Of a stretch of DNA of 64,000 nt, positions 36,556 to 49,900 are shown in pieces. Made by a program: the position numbers and the translations under genes. The stretch's first letter is position 1. The number at the start of each line of letters is the position of its first letter. The notes beneath the pieces were generated by a model. It saw only the letters and a program-made list of their open reading frames with translations, was not told the DNA's origin and did not search any database. The DNA lies in NCBI GenBank assembly GCA_002914805.1, contig JXTB01000126.1:62001-126000 (forward strand). Reading direction: 5' to 3'. Source of the DNA: Parasponia andersonii (lineage: Eukaryota; Streptophyta; Magnoliopsida; Rosales; Cannabaceae).

Positions 36556-38200
36556 ATTCCCCAAGCAGCGGATTCGGTTCACAGCCCCCCAAGCGCAAAT
36601 TAGCAAAACCCAACTCGTTCACTCTAACGTGTACCGCCATCCTAGTGGAGGGAGGAGAATGCCCAATGCTCGATCCTCGTGCCTACCCCAATCCTCATGA
36701 TCAACGAACCAATACCGTTGATTTCGAGGCCCCTCTCCTTTTCCATGCACTGCGTTAATACGCGTTCCCCGATGCCAAACCAAAGCTACTTTCTTTCTTT
36801 CTATTTCTAAAATCGAACGCCTGAAAACGTGGAGCCCACGTAGAAAAGAGTGGGGGTGGTCCGGTGGAAAAGAAGGGGGACGCCGTTTTCAACGGACGTT
36901 AATTGTGAGATAGACGTAGAAAGGTCACGGACTCGGGTAATCGACGACTCGGCTTTTCGTAAATACACGCTTTTTGTTGAACCCCATGATTAACGCCGTT
37001 AACTTTGGGGTCTTAGAGTATGAAGAGAATGACCCCCCCCCCCATAAATTACGGTCCTAAAATGTTTTTTTCGTTTTTTTTTTATTTTTTTATTCTGACG
37101 AGTCGCTGACAGTAGAATTCAGGGGTGGGCCCCAGTGTCGTATTAGCGTGGCAACGGCTAGTTTGATTAAGGGGTTTTGGCTAGAGAAGAGGTGTTTTTT
37201 TCCGATGATAAAAATAAAAAAGACAATAAAATCAAAATTACGTAAAAGAGAAAGAGGAGACAATATGTGACGTCAGTCTGCGGTGGAACCAGTTCGCTGA
37301 CTTCACTGCTGGGTACTTCTCACATTTACCACCTCCAACACTGTTTTAACAGCCTAATACAGAAACATATTCAGTGTAAGAAAAAATAATGGCCGGGAAT
37401 AATTATTTACATATTGACATATTATACAGGGGAATATAAACAATGGTTATGTAGGACATATCCGGTTACGATGTATATTTTATTAAATCGTAACAAAATT
37501 CTATTTATATATCTAAACTCAAGAAGTATAAGGGAAAAGAAAAAAAGGTTCCTCTAAAAAAATGTATTGTTATGAGTATTTTTGTCACTTTAGTCATTTT
37601 GAGTAAAATTGTTACGAACATTTACTTATGGTGTGAACTTCCTACTTTTTCAAGTAAAAAAAAAAATGATAATTAGACGACACGTAGACACATAGAATGT
37701 AATGAAAAATATAAAAAAAAAAATCCAAACATTTGTATATTGTTCGTAAGGAACTCCAAAATTTGGGAAACTGTCGGAAAAGAAGCAAAGTTATAAGACA
37801 ATATTAGAGGTTTATTAATTATGAATGTCCCCTAATTGAAGTTGAAAGCAACCTGTATAGATAATTTTAGGAAATAACTGAAATTAAATCCTAATAAAAC
37901 AATAAATCTTAAGGCTTCTCAATTATTTGCACACTACATATAGTCTTGTTCTTCTATATCGAAAAGAAGAATAGGGGAGAAAAAAACTAGATTAAAAGAA
38001 AAAGAAAGAAAAAAATGTTTGATCCGAGTAATGACTAATGAGAAGGCGTTAAAAAAAGAGTAGGAGCTGTTTAACGATTGGCATTCCCCAATCTTCAACT
38101 CCTTAATTCCACGCTCCACAATAATGTTAACAAAAATAACAATAAACAAATTTATGGCACACTCGATATAGAGTAGTGTCTACAAGCCGGTTTAGTCCAC

Positions 38201-38300
38201 GACATCCCGCCACGTGGCGAAAGCGTGTCACTTACATAAGGCGCCGAAATGTATTAAAGGCCCAGAAGAGGGCCCACCCGATGCTCATTAATGGGCCTGG
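38201..38300. promoter_or_regulatory. Orphan promoter-like cluster: G-box and three site II motifs
   Basis: CACGTG at 38211-38216 is followed within 90 bases by AGGCCCA (near 38258), GGGCCCA (near 38270) and TGGGCC (near 38292). TGGGCC/GGCCCA is the site II element bound by TCP factors in promoters of housekeeping genes. No recognised gene starts on either side, and the nearest, XTH, begins 2.2 kb downstream. The cluster could serve an unseen non-coding transcript or a lost gene, or be chance. Confidence 0.3.
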
Positions 38301-40333
38301 TGGGGGAAGAGCGTTTTCCACTTTTCGTTTCATTCAATGCCCTGCAAAATCCCGCCTTATTTACGAGATTGCCATTGATGGTCGTTGAACGGTATTCGCT
38401 TGTGGCAAATCTGTAATTCTAGGTGCATTAAGAGGGTATTTTGGGAATGTGACTAGCCTCCAAAGTCTCTCCAACTGGACAATCCTGAAAAGGGACGGCG
38501 CCGTGGGCGGTTGCCTGATTGAGGGTACAACCAAGCTGCTCTGTTGCCCTCTCCTTTTTCGATTTTTATTTTAAATTTTTAGTATGAAATAGATTTAAAA
38601 ACAATAAAAATAAAAAGGAGAACCTCTTTTTGCCCAAAAAGTCTAAATAATGATTGTTTTTACCCTAATGATTTATTCTTTCTTACACTTTGTGCATCTG
38701 CCTTTTATTTTCATTCCCCCCACTTTGTTGTTATTATAATTAGGAACCACTTTATCCCTCCATGAAGAATGAAATACTTAAAATTTTCATGGTATTTTAT
38801 TTTAAAGTCTTGGGAGAGGGATAAAGTGTCCCAAAATCATTGTAGAAAAAAGAATAATTGAATTTGGGATGTGCAATGTCGTTGATATGCTGTAATTATC
38901 TCTCTCTCCTTGTTATTTATTTTTATTTTTCGTATACATTATATTATATAGTTAGCATATGAGATGATACCCCACTCTTTGTGGATCGTGAGGTTTATCC
39001 AATAATGCAAGTATATGTATGAAACCTCAAGTTACAGATTATCTAAATTGATTTTTCAAACCGGATAGCTTAGTAAAGAGCTTTCGCTAATTGCACACTT
39101 GAAGGGGTATACATTATCTTCATTGCTTTGTAACAAAGGTTTTGCCCAACTACTTCAATTGATCAAAGTCAAATTAACACACATAAATTGAAATTGAACA
39201 ACCTAAACATTAAGAACTATTAAATGCAAAGCTCTTACTTTTTGCTCTGTAAGCTAGTGATAGTTCCTGGTACGGTTAGCTATAACTACTTCCCTCAACA
39301 AGTGAGTGATATAGCTCATAACTTTCTCATTTTGCTTTCATTTTGACTATTCGTATGTTGTGATTTGATGAAACCCGTACTATTGTTAAAATATGTAATT
39401 GATGATATTTCTCCTCAAATAAATTATTAGAGGGTTCCTCTTGAAAAAGCAAGGATAGCAATTACATATTTTAGCAGGGGAAGAAAGTATTGGAATAAAC
39501 TTTCCAAGTACCTTTTATTTGACTTACGAATTTATTTTAGGTCAATTAATTATGAATTCAAGTTTCAATTTCTAAATGAATAATGTTTGAAATACTCATT
39601 TTTGTATCAAATTTTTAATACTAATACATGTAGAATGTGATTTGTCATCACTCAATTTGTGATAATATTTAATCTAATTATGATAAATTTTAACATACTA
39701 ATTAAATAGTGACAACTTACGTACAACAGATATTGATACAAAAAATTTAATACAAATACATGTTATCCTTTCTAAATAGACTACGGTCGATGTCCTAAAG
39801 TTTGCACTAACTCTTACATTTTTTCCTAGTAAATATGGTAATGGGAATAATAAAGAACAAAATTTGGGGACTGATTTAATTTACAATATCTAATATTCCC
39901 TATTGAAATTTGAAAAATAAGACATGAGAATGAGATGTTAGCTTATGCTCATTCATTATTAAAGAGAAATAGGCCACTGATTAATATAAAGGCAAAATAA
40001 AAATAAAAAGAAAATCCCACCAACTAATATAGTGTCCATAGTTAAAATCAACCCCAACGAAACAAAAAAAAAAAAACATGGAGAACCTAATTAAATGAAG
40101 ATATGAAATCAGAGAGATAAACAAAAACAGAAGGAAAAAAAGAAGAAAAAAGAAGGTTGTCTACGTATGAAGAGAACAGCTCAAGACCTTCCACTCACTA
40201 ATAAAATGAGCTGCCCATTGGCCTTGTCTTTCTTCTCTCATTAGCCTTTTTCGGCTCTCTCTATCGCCCATAGCTGTAGAGATATTCCACTACTCTCTCT
40301 CTCTCTCTCTCTCTCTGTGTAGTCTCGTCCGGT
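38301..40333. other. Intergenic DNA / distal XTH upstream region
   Basis: No coding region was recognised. From 40275 the sequence is CT-rich, with (CT)n at 40293-40316, a common feature near plant transcription starts. Confidence 0.5.
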
Positions 40334-40359
40334 CCTATATATATATATTTATATAAAAC
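40334..40359 (+). promoter_or_regulatory. TATA region of XTH
   Basis: CCTATATATATATA continuing to TTTATATAAAAC lies about 115-140 bases before the start codon, so transcription would start near 40370-40385. This gives a purine-rich leader of about 90-100 bases. Confidence 0.5.
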
Positions 40360-40473
40360 ACAGAAAATAAGAAAAACCCAGTAGAAGAAAACAAAGAAAA
40401 AGAAAGAACAGCCATTGTTTTCCAAGACTCAGAAGAGAAAAAAAAAAAAAAAACAAATAAAAAGAAAGTAGAA

Positions 40474-42968
40474 ATGGGTACCTCTCCTCTGGGATATATT
40501 TGGGGTTGGTTTTTTTTTGTTGTTGCAGTCCTTCTTTCTGGGTCAACCAGTAAACTTCCAATCATAGCCTTTGATGAAGGGTATACCCACCTTTTTGGGG
40601 ATGATAATCTGATGATTCATAGAGATGGAAAATCTGTTCATCTCTCTCTCGACGAACGTACAGGTCTGTGTTTTTATATATGTATATGTATGTAGGACTT
40701 TTATTGGTATTATGAGTTTATGTAGGACTTTTATTGGTATTATGAGTTTTCTTTGCATGCTTGCTCTACGGTACTATTTTCTTTTATTTTTCATTTTTTT
40801 ATTTCTAATTTTTGAGGTTTCTGATTTGAAAATGGCTTGGTGGGTGTGTTTCAGGGTCTGGATTTGTGTCTCAGGATCTTTACCTTCATGGGTTTTTCAG
40901 TGCTTCCATTAAGTTGCCCGCTGAGTATACTGCTGGAGTAGTGGTTGCCTTCTATGTGAGTTGTAAATCTTTTTCTCTTGTCCGATTAAAAGTCTGCAAT
41001 ACCATGTTTTAGTCTTGGGTTCAAAGGTTTAGTCAATGATGGATAATAGTGTATTGACTCTAATCTGATTCAAGATTTAATTTCCCAGATGGATTTTGTT
41101 TCTAACGCTCGAATCTGTCTTCTGAGTCTATAAATTATTATCGAACAAGATTCGTCACTCTCTCATGGGTTCTAAACAAAGTTCCCATTTTTTAGCTTAG
41201 TTTTAGCATATATGCCATGAATCAGTGATTTTCTACATGCTCAGATGGATTATTCTTTAGTTGCCTCTTCTTTTAAGTCTTTAAGCTCGAAACATCGATC
41301 ATGTAGATTTGACCTCATATTAGAGTCGTCTAAAATTTCAAGCTTTTTTTCTTTCTATCTATAACCCAAAAGCCAAAAAATAAATAAATAGATAAAGTAC
41401 CCCTTTCGCAGTTTTCTAAAACCCAGCAAGGAGTCGAATTTTTTATCTACTTTTCTTATCAAATTAATTTGTGATTGCAGATGTCAAATGGTGACATGTT
41501 TCAGAAGAATCATGACGAAATAGATTTCGAGTTTTTGGGAAATATAAGAGGCAAAGAATGGAGGATTCAGACTAATGTTTATGGCAATGGAAGCACCAGC
41601 GTTGGCAGAGAAGAGAGATACAATCTATGGTTTGATCCTTCTGACGATTTTCATCAGTACAGCATTCTCTGGACCGAGACTCAGATCATGTGAGCTTTTA
41701 TTTAAGTTTATGTTTTTTTTTTTAAATCTATATTTCTTAATCAGCCTGTTTAATTCGCCTCCCCACTCTTTCTATGTAATTATATAAGTTTTTTTGGTAT
41801 TTTATTTATGTATTTTTTTAGTACTTTGCCATGTTCTCGGTAGTAATTCATTTTTTTTTCTTGTTCACAGAAAGGGAGATTGTTTTGTTTTGTTGTATAA
41901 TTATTTATATTCAACTCAAATTGGGTATATGTGGGTTTGCTGTGATATTACCTCTGTTGTAGGGTAGAGGGCAGAGCTCTTGTTTTGGTAAAAAAGCAGT
42001 ACTCTGAATATATCAAAAAAAAAAAAACAGTAATGAAAAGTTTCCGTTGTGTTTGCTTAAAATAACATCCCCTGTTTCTTCCAAAACCTCTTTCTACTAC
42101 GTTTTCACCGTTAGAAGATTTGGCTATTGGCTCTCTATTGTTTTTAAGTAGAACTTGTTAAAAGAGAAAAAGAAAGACTGATTTTTATAGTAGATTCGAT
42201 GTGTTAGCACGAATTTAAGTATATCCTGCCAGACTAATACAGCCCCACTTAGTGTTGTGGTTAAGGCAGCAAATTTTATTTCGCATACAGGTTTCTGTAA
42301 TTTTTTAAATCCAAAATTTGATCTGACACTGTTTCTTATGGTTGTCATTGTTTATTACCTATTTTGCTTAGAAAAAAAAAATGTTCCAAAGACAATGATA
42401 TGAATTTCTTCACATTCTTACATATTTCTTTGTGTGTGTTTTTGTTTTATTTAAATGCAGATTCTATGTTGACAATATTCCAATTAGGGAAGTGAAGAGG
42501 ACAGAGTCCATGGGTGGTGACTTCCCATCTAAGCCAATGTCATTGTATGCCACAATATGGGATGGTTCTGACTGGGCAACTAATGGGGGGAAATACAGAG
42601 TAAACTACAAGTACTCCCCATATGTGGCCTCGTTCTCCGACCTTGTCCTCCATGGCTGCGCAGTCGATCCAATTGAACAGTTTTCTAAGTGTGACAACAG
42701 CCGAAGTACCGAATCGATCCCTACTTGTGTCACACCGTCGAAGAGGATCAAGATGGAGAGCTTCAGGAGGAAGCACATGACATACTCTTACTGTTATGAC
42801 AGACTTAGATACAAGGTTTCCCCTCCAGAGTGTGTGATCAATCCTCAGGAAGCCGAGAGACTCCGCACATTCGACCCTGTTACATTTGGAATTGGGCGAC
42901 ACCGCCATGGAAAACACCACCACAGGAGCAAAGCAAGCCAATCACAGAAAGAGGCCACCTCCATTTAA
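40474..42968 (+). CDS. XTH: Xyloglucan endotransglucosylase/hydrolase, XTH27/28-like, four exons
   Basis: This enzyme of glycoside hydrolase family 16 cuts xyloglucan in the cell wall and rejoins it to another chain or to water. Exons are 40474-40663, 40855-40955, 41481-41689 and 42461-42968. All junctions are GT/AG and join in frame to 335 residues, a normal length for the group. Residues 1-26 are a signal peptide (FFFVVAVLL core). The catalytic motif [11 protein letters not shown] starts at residue 108, with Glu110 as expected nucleophile and Glu114 as acid/base. The sequon NGS (Asn133) follows, as is usual for the family. The C-terminal XET_C region ([14 protein letters not shown], Cys-containing) ends in a basic His-rich tail, [22 protein letters not shown] and [11 protein letters not shown] match the XTH27/28 subgroup (group III, some members hydrolytic); the assignment is from memory of the family, not a search. 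The gene appears intact. Confidence 0.95.
40691..40750. repeat. 30-bp tandem repeat, two copies, in XTH intron 1
   Basis: TGTAGGACTTTTATTGGTAT plus ATGAGTTT and a final base is present twice in succession, differing only in the last base. It lies between exons 1 and 2. Confidence 0.95.
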
Positions 42969-43284
42969 AATACAGGAATTGCAGGATTCTTGTAATTGGA
43001 ACTTTCAAGATTGGTTCAGCAGGGTCAGTTTCTTTTCTTCTTCTTCTTCTTCTTTTTTCTTTTTTTTTTTTTTAAATATTTGTATAGAGAGAAAGAGAGC
43101 ACAGATTTATTGAGGGTGATAAGAAGTATTTATATGGTTTCCATGGTTGGAATAGAGAGGGTATGTGTATAGTTCATACCTTTAGTTTTCCGTGTTTGTC
43201 TTTACCATTCATGATGTCGTCTATGGCTTTTTATATATTGAATTTGGTGATGATTTCTGTATTTTGACACACCCTCATGGGTTC

Positions 43285-43290
43285 AATAAA
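43285..43290 (+). terminator. Likely XTH polyadenylation signal
   Basis: AATAAA about 317 bases after the stop codon, followed by T-rich sequence. The 3' untranslated region also carries a (CTT)n and poly-T stretch at 43034-43073. Confidence 0.45.
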
Positions 43291-45031
43291 TTATTTTCAG
43301 TATATTGAGCAACTTTGTTTGCAATTGTTCTTTTGTTATCATATTGGTTCAAGAAACGAGCACAGCTATATTTGTTCTCATTTGATGTTCCAATTCTCAA
43401 ATTCGTGTTCATTTGTTTTCACACACACCAAGCACCTACATATATGTATGTTATATATTTTATAAAGGGGGGCTAGTCATGTTCAGAAGGACAGTTTGTC
43501 AATGGCGATTGGTATCCAAAGTCAGTTGGATGTGACAAGTGGTGAACAAGGGTTCAGAAACTAGGCAGTTCTTGGGACTTTTTCTTATGAAGGTTAGGTT
43601 TGGTTGATGAAGCTCCTGGTTTCACAGTGACAGCACTTTGAAAGAGTGAGGAGGAAGTTAAGATATTTGGAGATGTACGATATAATTTTCTTTTGGGTAG
43701 GTGGGGAAATGGCTTTGTTGTTTTCTTCTTGTCTTTCTTATTTTTATTTTTTAATCAATGAGAAGAAATAATTGTGACAGTAATTATTATATAAAAGAAA
43801 ACGGGAAAGAAAGAAAGAAACTGCAAACAAACAAACTTGTCAAGGACTAGGATAAACCTGTTTTTGATTGACAAATTTGAATGATTGAAGAGTTGTTATG
43901 AAAAATTGAAAGAAGGGAAATTTGCAGAGATATTTTCTTAAAAATTTACCGGGAAAGAAATTAATAGTTTCTCAAATATGGTTCAATAGGAAGCTCCTAA
44001 TCTTTACAGAGATATAGACAGCCTTTTTGTTTTGGCTTTGCTGCTTTGTGGTCCCGCCCATTAAATCCAATGAGCCCTACTTTATCAACTTGATTCATGT
44101 TATTTTGCTAGTCATGGAAAAAGGAAAAGGGGAATGAAAAAACCTTGTAAATGCGATACAAAGACAAGAACAACCGACCAATCCAAAATAAAGTTTTATA
44201 TGCCAAACAACTAGTAATAATAATAACCAACCCAAAAGAAAGGAGTCATCATGTTGTAAAGGGTTAAATGATATTAACAGCCTGAATTATACCGTACCAC
44301 TTTGTCAAAAGAGATTTTTAACCACTTTGTCAAAAGAGATTTTTAATTTACATAATAATAGAATTTAAATTATATAATTATTGTAATAATAATTCTTTTA
44401 GCGCAAATTGTTAAATATTTAACAGAAATAAATCACTATAGAACACATAATTTGGAATATCAAGAATGAGATTCTGAATTTTTAATTTGTTCAATAGACT
44501 AATAAAATTATATAATTATTGCAAAAACGACTAATGTTTTCACAAACTGTTCAATTTTCAATAGAAATGAATCTTGTACAAAGCACAGTTTAGTAATTAT
44601 GATTAAAAACGATATTTTGACTCATAAAAATAAATAATGTCCAAGTATATTCTGTCTATAAACATTTTCTGTTAAAAAACTAACAGTTTATGACAAAATG
44701 GGTCATTATTATAGCAATTGTATAACTCATAGGTCATTACTATGTAAGTTGAAAATTTAAGAAATAAAATGATATAATGAGTATACTTGTAAGAATATTA
44801 CATATTTAACTCTGTGACAAAATAGGTCATTACTGTAAAAAACTAACAGTCTGACTATTTTCTATTAAAAAAATAATAGTTTGTGACAAAATGGGTCATT
44901 ATTATGACAATTGCATAACTCAGAAGTTATTACTTTGCAAGTTGAAAATTTAAAGAATAAAGTGATATAACGAGTATAATCGAAGAAACATTACATATTT
45001 AACTCTCTTGTAAAACATCAATTTAGAAAAT
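43291..45031. other. Intergenic DNA, no gene seen
   Basis: AT-rich, apart from an ordinary-complexity stretch at 43470-43640 in which I recognise nothing. A short duplication, CCACTTTGTCAAAAGAGATT, lies near 44298-44345. Confidence 0.5.
44663..45010. repeat. Direct repeat, two diverged units of about 155 bp
   Basis: ATTTTCTGTTAAAAAACTAA...CATATTTAACTCTGTGAC (44663-44818) recurs as ATTTTCTATTAAAAAAATAA...CATATTTAACTCTCTTG (about 44857-45010). Shared words include ACAAAATGGGTCATTATTAT and GTTGAAAATTTAA. Function unknown. Confidence 0.8.
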
Positions 45032-45313
45032 GGGCCATAATCCAATAGGTTTATTTATTTATCTTTTACTTATTTATAAGTTTTTTTTTAACCGTTGGAT
45101 TATATTATCAAATTGCTACCGTTAGATTATTATCTAACGGCTACCATGATTTGAGTAATTCGAAAAAAAATTAACAATAAAAATATATTATTTAATACTA
45201 TTTTTTTCTCTACTTTTTACCATGAAAAGAGAATGCGACGAATTTTAATTAGGTAAAATAATACCTATAAAGAAGTAAAAAAAAAAAAAAAAAACCTATT
45301 AGCTTTGTGCCAT
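45032..45313 (+). mobile_element. MITE family A, diverged copy 5
   Basis: The left end GGGCCATAATCCAATAGGTT and right end ACCTATTAGCTTTGTGCC pair as inverted repeats. An ACCGTTGGATTATATTATCA motif recalls the other copies. Unlike them it is not set in a (TA)n tract and is the most diverged, so probably the oldest. Confidence 0.55.
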
Positions 45314-46299
45314 TAGAAAATTTGACAGTTTAAAATTCAGATAAGAGATATAAGGTTAGAAAAATAAAATATCAAATTAGAATTAAGGATAACTAGCTAA
45401 AATTGTTTTAACTTTCATCTAGCATACTATAACCACTTTAGAGGAGTGTTACCAGACGCTACATTTCATTTGGATGGGAAGCCCACATAAATCCTATTAT
45501 GAAGCCTACAGATCTCTCATACGCATATGAGAGCAGTATATTTCTAAAAGTTATCATAATATACTAAATCAAGACTCAAATAATACAGTTAGAGTTAGGT
45601 AAGAAAGCTGTATTCTTGGGTGAGACTGGAGTTAAGGAAGGAAATATAGAAAGCCAAAGGACATCAAATATTATTAACTCAATAATATGGTTTCAAATTC
45701 TAATTATTGTGACTAATAGTGAAATTCTCCTTTGTTTAGTACATGTGTTACTTGGGCAGTACAAAAGGAAACTCTAACAATTCTCCATACAACTTTTCTT
45801 CCTCTTCTATTAATTGTTTTCTCTTACTTCGGCCAAAAAGTCAAAAAGATAGGCTTGATGGAAGACATAAAAAAGTGTATTCAAGGGAGATACAAGTATC
45901 AAGAATTTCATTTTTAGCATCAATTTTGGCGTATTTTACATCAATCCAAACTTTGTAACACTCAACACTTGAAAAGGATCAGCACTCACGGCCAGAGAAC
46001 GACAAGGTGCACTGTAACTCTCTTGGATTGGATGATTTTATTAGCGTGAAGGTTTCGCCTTAGAAATATTGCCAAATGTAGATTATGATGGTCAAATTTT
46101 ACACGTGGAGCAAGTCAATGGTAGAAACTTACATTATTCCGCTTTTTAAACGCAAAAACTTTAACATCAAAATCAAGCAGTATAATATCGTCTACCTTTG
46201 TGATTGGTGGATCTCTTTGCTTTATCTTTTACCTTTCGAATGCTTTACATACTGCCACATTTTGTGGAGAGCTTATCAGTATGTTATATATATATATAT
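45314..46299. other. Intergenic DNA, no gene seen
   Basis: No recognisable coding region. A small palindrome, CTCTCATACGCATATGAGAG, lies near 45513-45532. Confidence 0.5.
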
Positions 46300-46335
46300 G
46301 GTTGCGAATCTTAGGTATTCTTTTTTTTTTTTAAC
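46300..46335 (+). mobile_element. MITE family A, terminal fragment
   Basis: GGTTGCGAATCTTAGGTATT directly after (TA)n corresponds to the left terminus of the family. No matching right end follows. Confidence 0.4.
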
Positions 46336-46839
46336 CTCTCAGGTTATAATTAATAATACTTTCTTCAAATTTATTTACTGTCTACGATGAATATCATTTC
46401 AACACATAGTTGTTCTTTTCACTCTGCTCCAATTTATGTCTCTCATTTAATAAGAATGTCTTGCTTTGCTAGTACTTTAGAACGTCTTTCGAAAGAAGAA
46501 AAAAAAAATAAACTGAAAGGACTATTTGGAACAAGATTGAAATCTTCCGATAAAGCAGTACAAGGTTTTCACATGCACTGACTGAACTAACATAATTAAA
46601 TTGCATATAATTAACATTAATTATTTGCTTCGCATTGAAGTGAGTTAGAATACTGGTGTCCCTTGTCTCATTACCGGCTTTAAGCTTGAAGAAGTATACA
46701 ATGGCCAAAAATATATAGTTCGAGCAAAATAATCAAACTTTGCTCAAAGCTAGCACTTAGAAATCATCCAGCAGTAGAAATAACTCTACTTTCAAATAAG
46801 CTTTTGATCTAGTAAATTGCACTTTATAGGAGATTATAT
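46336..46839. other. Intergenic DNA, no gene seen
   Basis: Short open frames overlap on both strands (for example 46387-46581 and 46469-46708) without domains or splice context. Confidence 0.4.
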
Positions 46840-46952
46840 GGTTGCTAATTCAATAGGTATTTCTTTTTTCTTTTTGTATATGTATTTTTTTTAATTGTTG
46901 AATCATGCTCTAATAATGATTTTATGAGTTGGAAAAAAAAATACCAGTGCCC
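46840..46952 (+). mobile_element. MITE family A, short copy 6
   Basis: It starts GGTTGCTAATTCAATAGGTA and ends ATACCAGTGCCC followed by TATATATA. It is only about 113 bp, so it lacks much of the interior found in the longer copies. Confidence 0.6.
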
Positions 46953-49900
46953 TATATATACACAGAAATATAAATTATAGGTAATAATATATATTTATTT
47001 AATACTTAATTAACATATAAATTTATCTTTATCTATGCATGTTATATATATAATCGGAATAAGCTCCTCACATGCATGTATATTGCACGCACGTATTAGA
47101 GACTTCGGTAGTGCGATTTTAATTGCATAAACTATATTTGTATAATAACAGGTGAAAAAAAAGTTATCATAGTGGTAATGCAAACAAAAGAGAATATTAA
47201 AAAACTAACCCAACATTTTATGATAATATTTGCAATATAATATGCATACAAATTATAACAGTGCCAATTCTTTTCAATTCCCTATATATATATATATATA
47301 TAAACACTTTTGTCCAACGTAACATGCATGGTAAAATCACACTTTATAATCCTCTTTGAAGATTCTCCACATATTTTGCTAAAAAAATTGGTCACTTGAG
47401 AAAATAAAATAAAATAAATACAAAGAAGTAGATGATTATTTCTTTTAAAAATTTTATTCTCCAAAACAAACCCCATTAAGAACCGAGCATTTTGGCTGAC
47501 TTAGGCTTAAAAATATAATGAATTCAGAGAGTGGAACCTCGTTGTCCTAGAATAGTTTGACGTTTGTTTAAGGGCATAGTATCCATATATGTATCTGACA
47601 CAGCTAAAGTTGTCTCTAGTTTTCTGCCATTGGGGGGATACAATATAAAGACCAAGGCATCAATTTGAGGAATCTTTACCAAACTTTCATATTTTGTAAT
47701 GTGAAGAACTTGCTATTTTTTATTTTTATTCATGTCACTTTGGCCGAACATGGGAGTTTTTATATCTAAACTTGTTTCTTAATAACGTTACGTGATGCTT
47801 ATGAAAAATACTGAGTAAATGCCAGTAGGTCAGCATTAGGGTCATAATAATTCAGTTTGTGACTTAGCTTAAAAAAATCCAAAAATAGAAGAACAAAAAA
47901 TGAAGAAGAGGAAAACTTTCAGTTTCCTAGAAGAAGGATGTGACGTATCATGTATAAATGGGTGTTTCGGTTTTCCTCTCAAAGATAAAAAAAAAATAAT
48001 AATAATAATGGATAAGTATTTATTTTTGTCATACACTTAATTATTTGAGTGGCAATTTACTTTTATTTTTCATTGAGAAATAAAATAGGAAAATAGTTTT
48101 TTATTTTTATTTTTGAATGGTGGAAAATAGGTATTGTATAATGCATTGTATAGCCTAGGTTTCTGTGAACTTTTTTTCCCCACAAGACAGATCATCCTTT
48201 ATCGGCTTTTTGTGGCAGCTAAACTCAACCAGTCCTGGACAAGTTTATTCGAATATTTGGACTGGTCAAATAAGCGAGTTCTTTCGAATCAGCTTACTCT
48301 AGAAGAGATTGACATTCTTTTCTTTTCTTTTCTTTTTCTTTTATTTATTTTTGAAATTTTTATTTTCAATAATGAACTAAGAGAATAATCAATTTTTTGG
48401 CTCTGGACATTTTTAATGCCCTCTACCAGATAGTTTTCAGCCACACTGTGACTAAGTATAGCTCATTTCAAATATATAACTAGTTAACGACCACTCTTTT
48501 TCCTCAAAAACCTCGTGAATTATCTTGAATAAAGAAAAGAAACATAAAAATAAGAAACCAAGTGTAGCCTCATTTGAAAAATTATATGTAGGTTGTTAAT
48601 GACCATTCTTTTCCTCAGATATCTCGTGAATTATCTTGAATAAAGAAAACGAAAATAAAAATTAAAAAAGGTTGCATTTTGGTCACCAAAGAATCTCATG
48701 ACATCTCCTTGAACTTCTCTTAGCTTCCAAAATTTGTGTGGCTTACTAATTATAATACATAAATAAAGGATTTAGAGAATCTTGAACCAACTTGGAGGCA
48801 AGCAAGAGTTGCCAACTAGTTTTGAACTGCAATTTTTGGAAGCTGATAATGAAAAAGAAATGCCCTCTTTATCATTAATTTTAGGCCACAAAATACACCC
48901 TAAGAGGCTTCAAGTGATAAAACTACTTGTGTGGTTGCCTATGAATTACCCTTCTGCCACCTTTTTCCAGGGTATAAAAGTTTGCTTATTTTTCAAGAAA
49001 CATAACAATATTAACAATAGTTGTTTTTCAACCCTAAAAAAAAAAAATCATTTGCTTATGAGTGTTGAGATAATGAAAATTTTGCAAGTCAACCTATTAT
49101 TTGCTGCAAGGATATAAAAAGAAACTATAGGCTAAGCTCATTCTTCATCCTAACCCGCAAGATTAGGCACTTGTTTGGAAGACTTTGGAAAGTGGATTTT
49201 CAGCTTTTAAAGCCCAAAAACTACCTGGATTTAGAAGTAGATTTTAGGCTGTGAAATTTACAGACATACAAGGATAGGACTAACTTAGGCCAGAATAACC
49301 TTTTAGGTATTTTTTTAAAGATGACACTTTTAAGAGTATTAAAACAACTATTATCTAGAACTTTTTTCGTGGTCAGGAAGTTATTTACTATAAGTTAATA
49401 CTTTTTTGACATTTTTAAAATTGTCATTTTTAAAAAAATACACGGAAAAATTATTTTTACCCAAATTAGTCCTACCGATGTCTTTTTCTCCCATATTTCA
49501 CAAATATCATCTTACTTTATTTTACAGTTTTTTATCTATACATGAAAGTGTAAAATATATATTATTATATATTCACAGTATAAGTATTTACTTATGTAAA
49601 TGTATATTGATTTTTAGGTATAATTTTTATTCATAAATGTATATTTTAATAGATTGCTTGTGGTATACATTTCTCCAAAAAGATATAAAAACATGTATTG
49701 GTGAAACAAAAATAAAAAATAGGTACATATGCTAATATGCTTAAAAAAGGGTATTCATATACTTTTCCCTTCCAGGCTTTTAAGGCCCAGAAGCTGCATT
49801 TATACGTAGCTGATGACACGGAACGGAGCCAACAATTTTGTCTATTGGGGCTATAGCTATACTTTACCTATTTTATGAGGACTATTCTATAATTTTCTAA

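Larger units (their letters stand above)
34352..38200. other. Intergenic DNA upstream of XTH, partly GC-rich, no gene recognised
   Basis: Until 36.25 kb the DNA is AT-rich. From about 36.3 to 37.4 kb it is more complex and GC-richer but no frame has a recognisable domain. It contains a CCCGGGACCCGGGACCC-type short tandem near 35259-35276, a TGACGTCA palindrome at 37268-37275 and a poly-C run near 37031-37042. Confidence 0.5.

Noticed and set aside
42540-42941. 133-codon minus-strand frame
   Set aside because: It is the shadow of XTH exon 4.
49148-49260. Complete hAT-like MITE
   Set aside because: Only one terminus-like word was found and no matching opposite end or target-site duplication.
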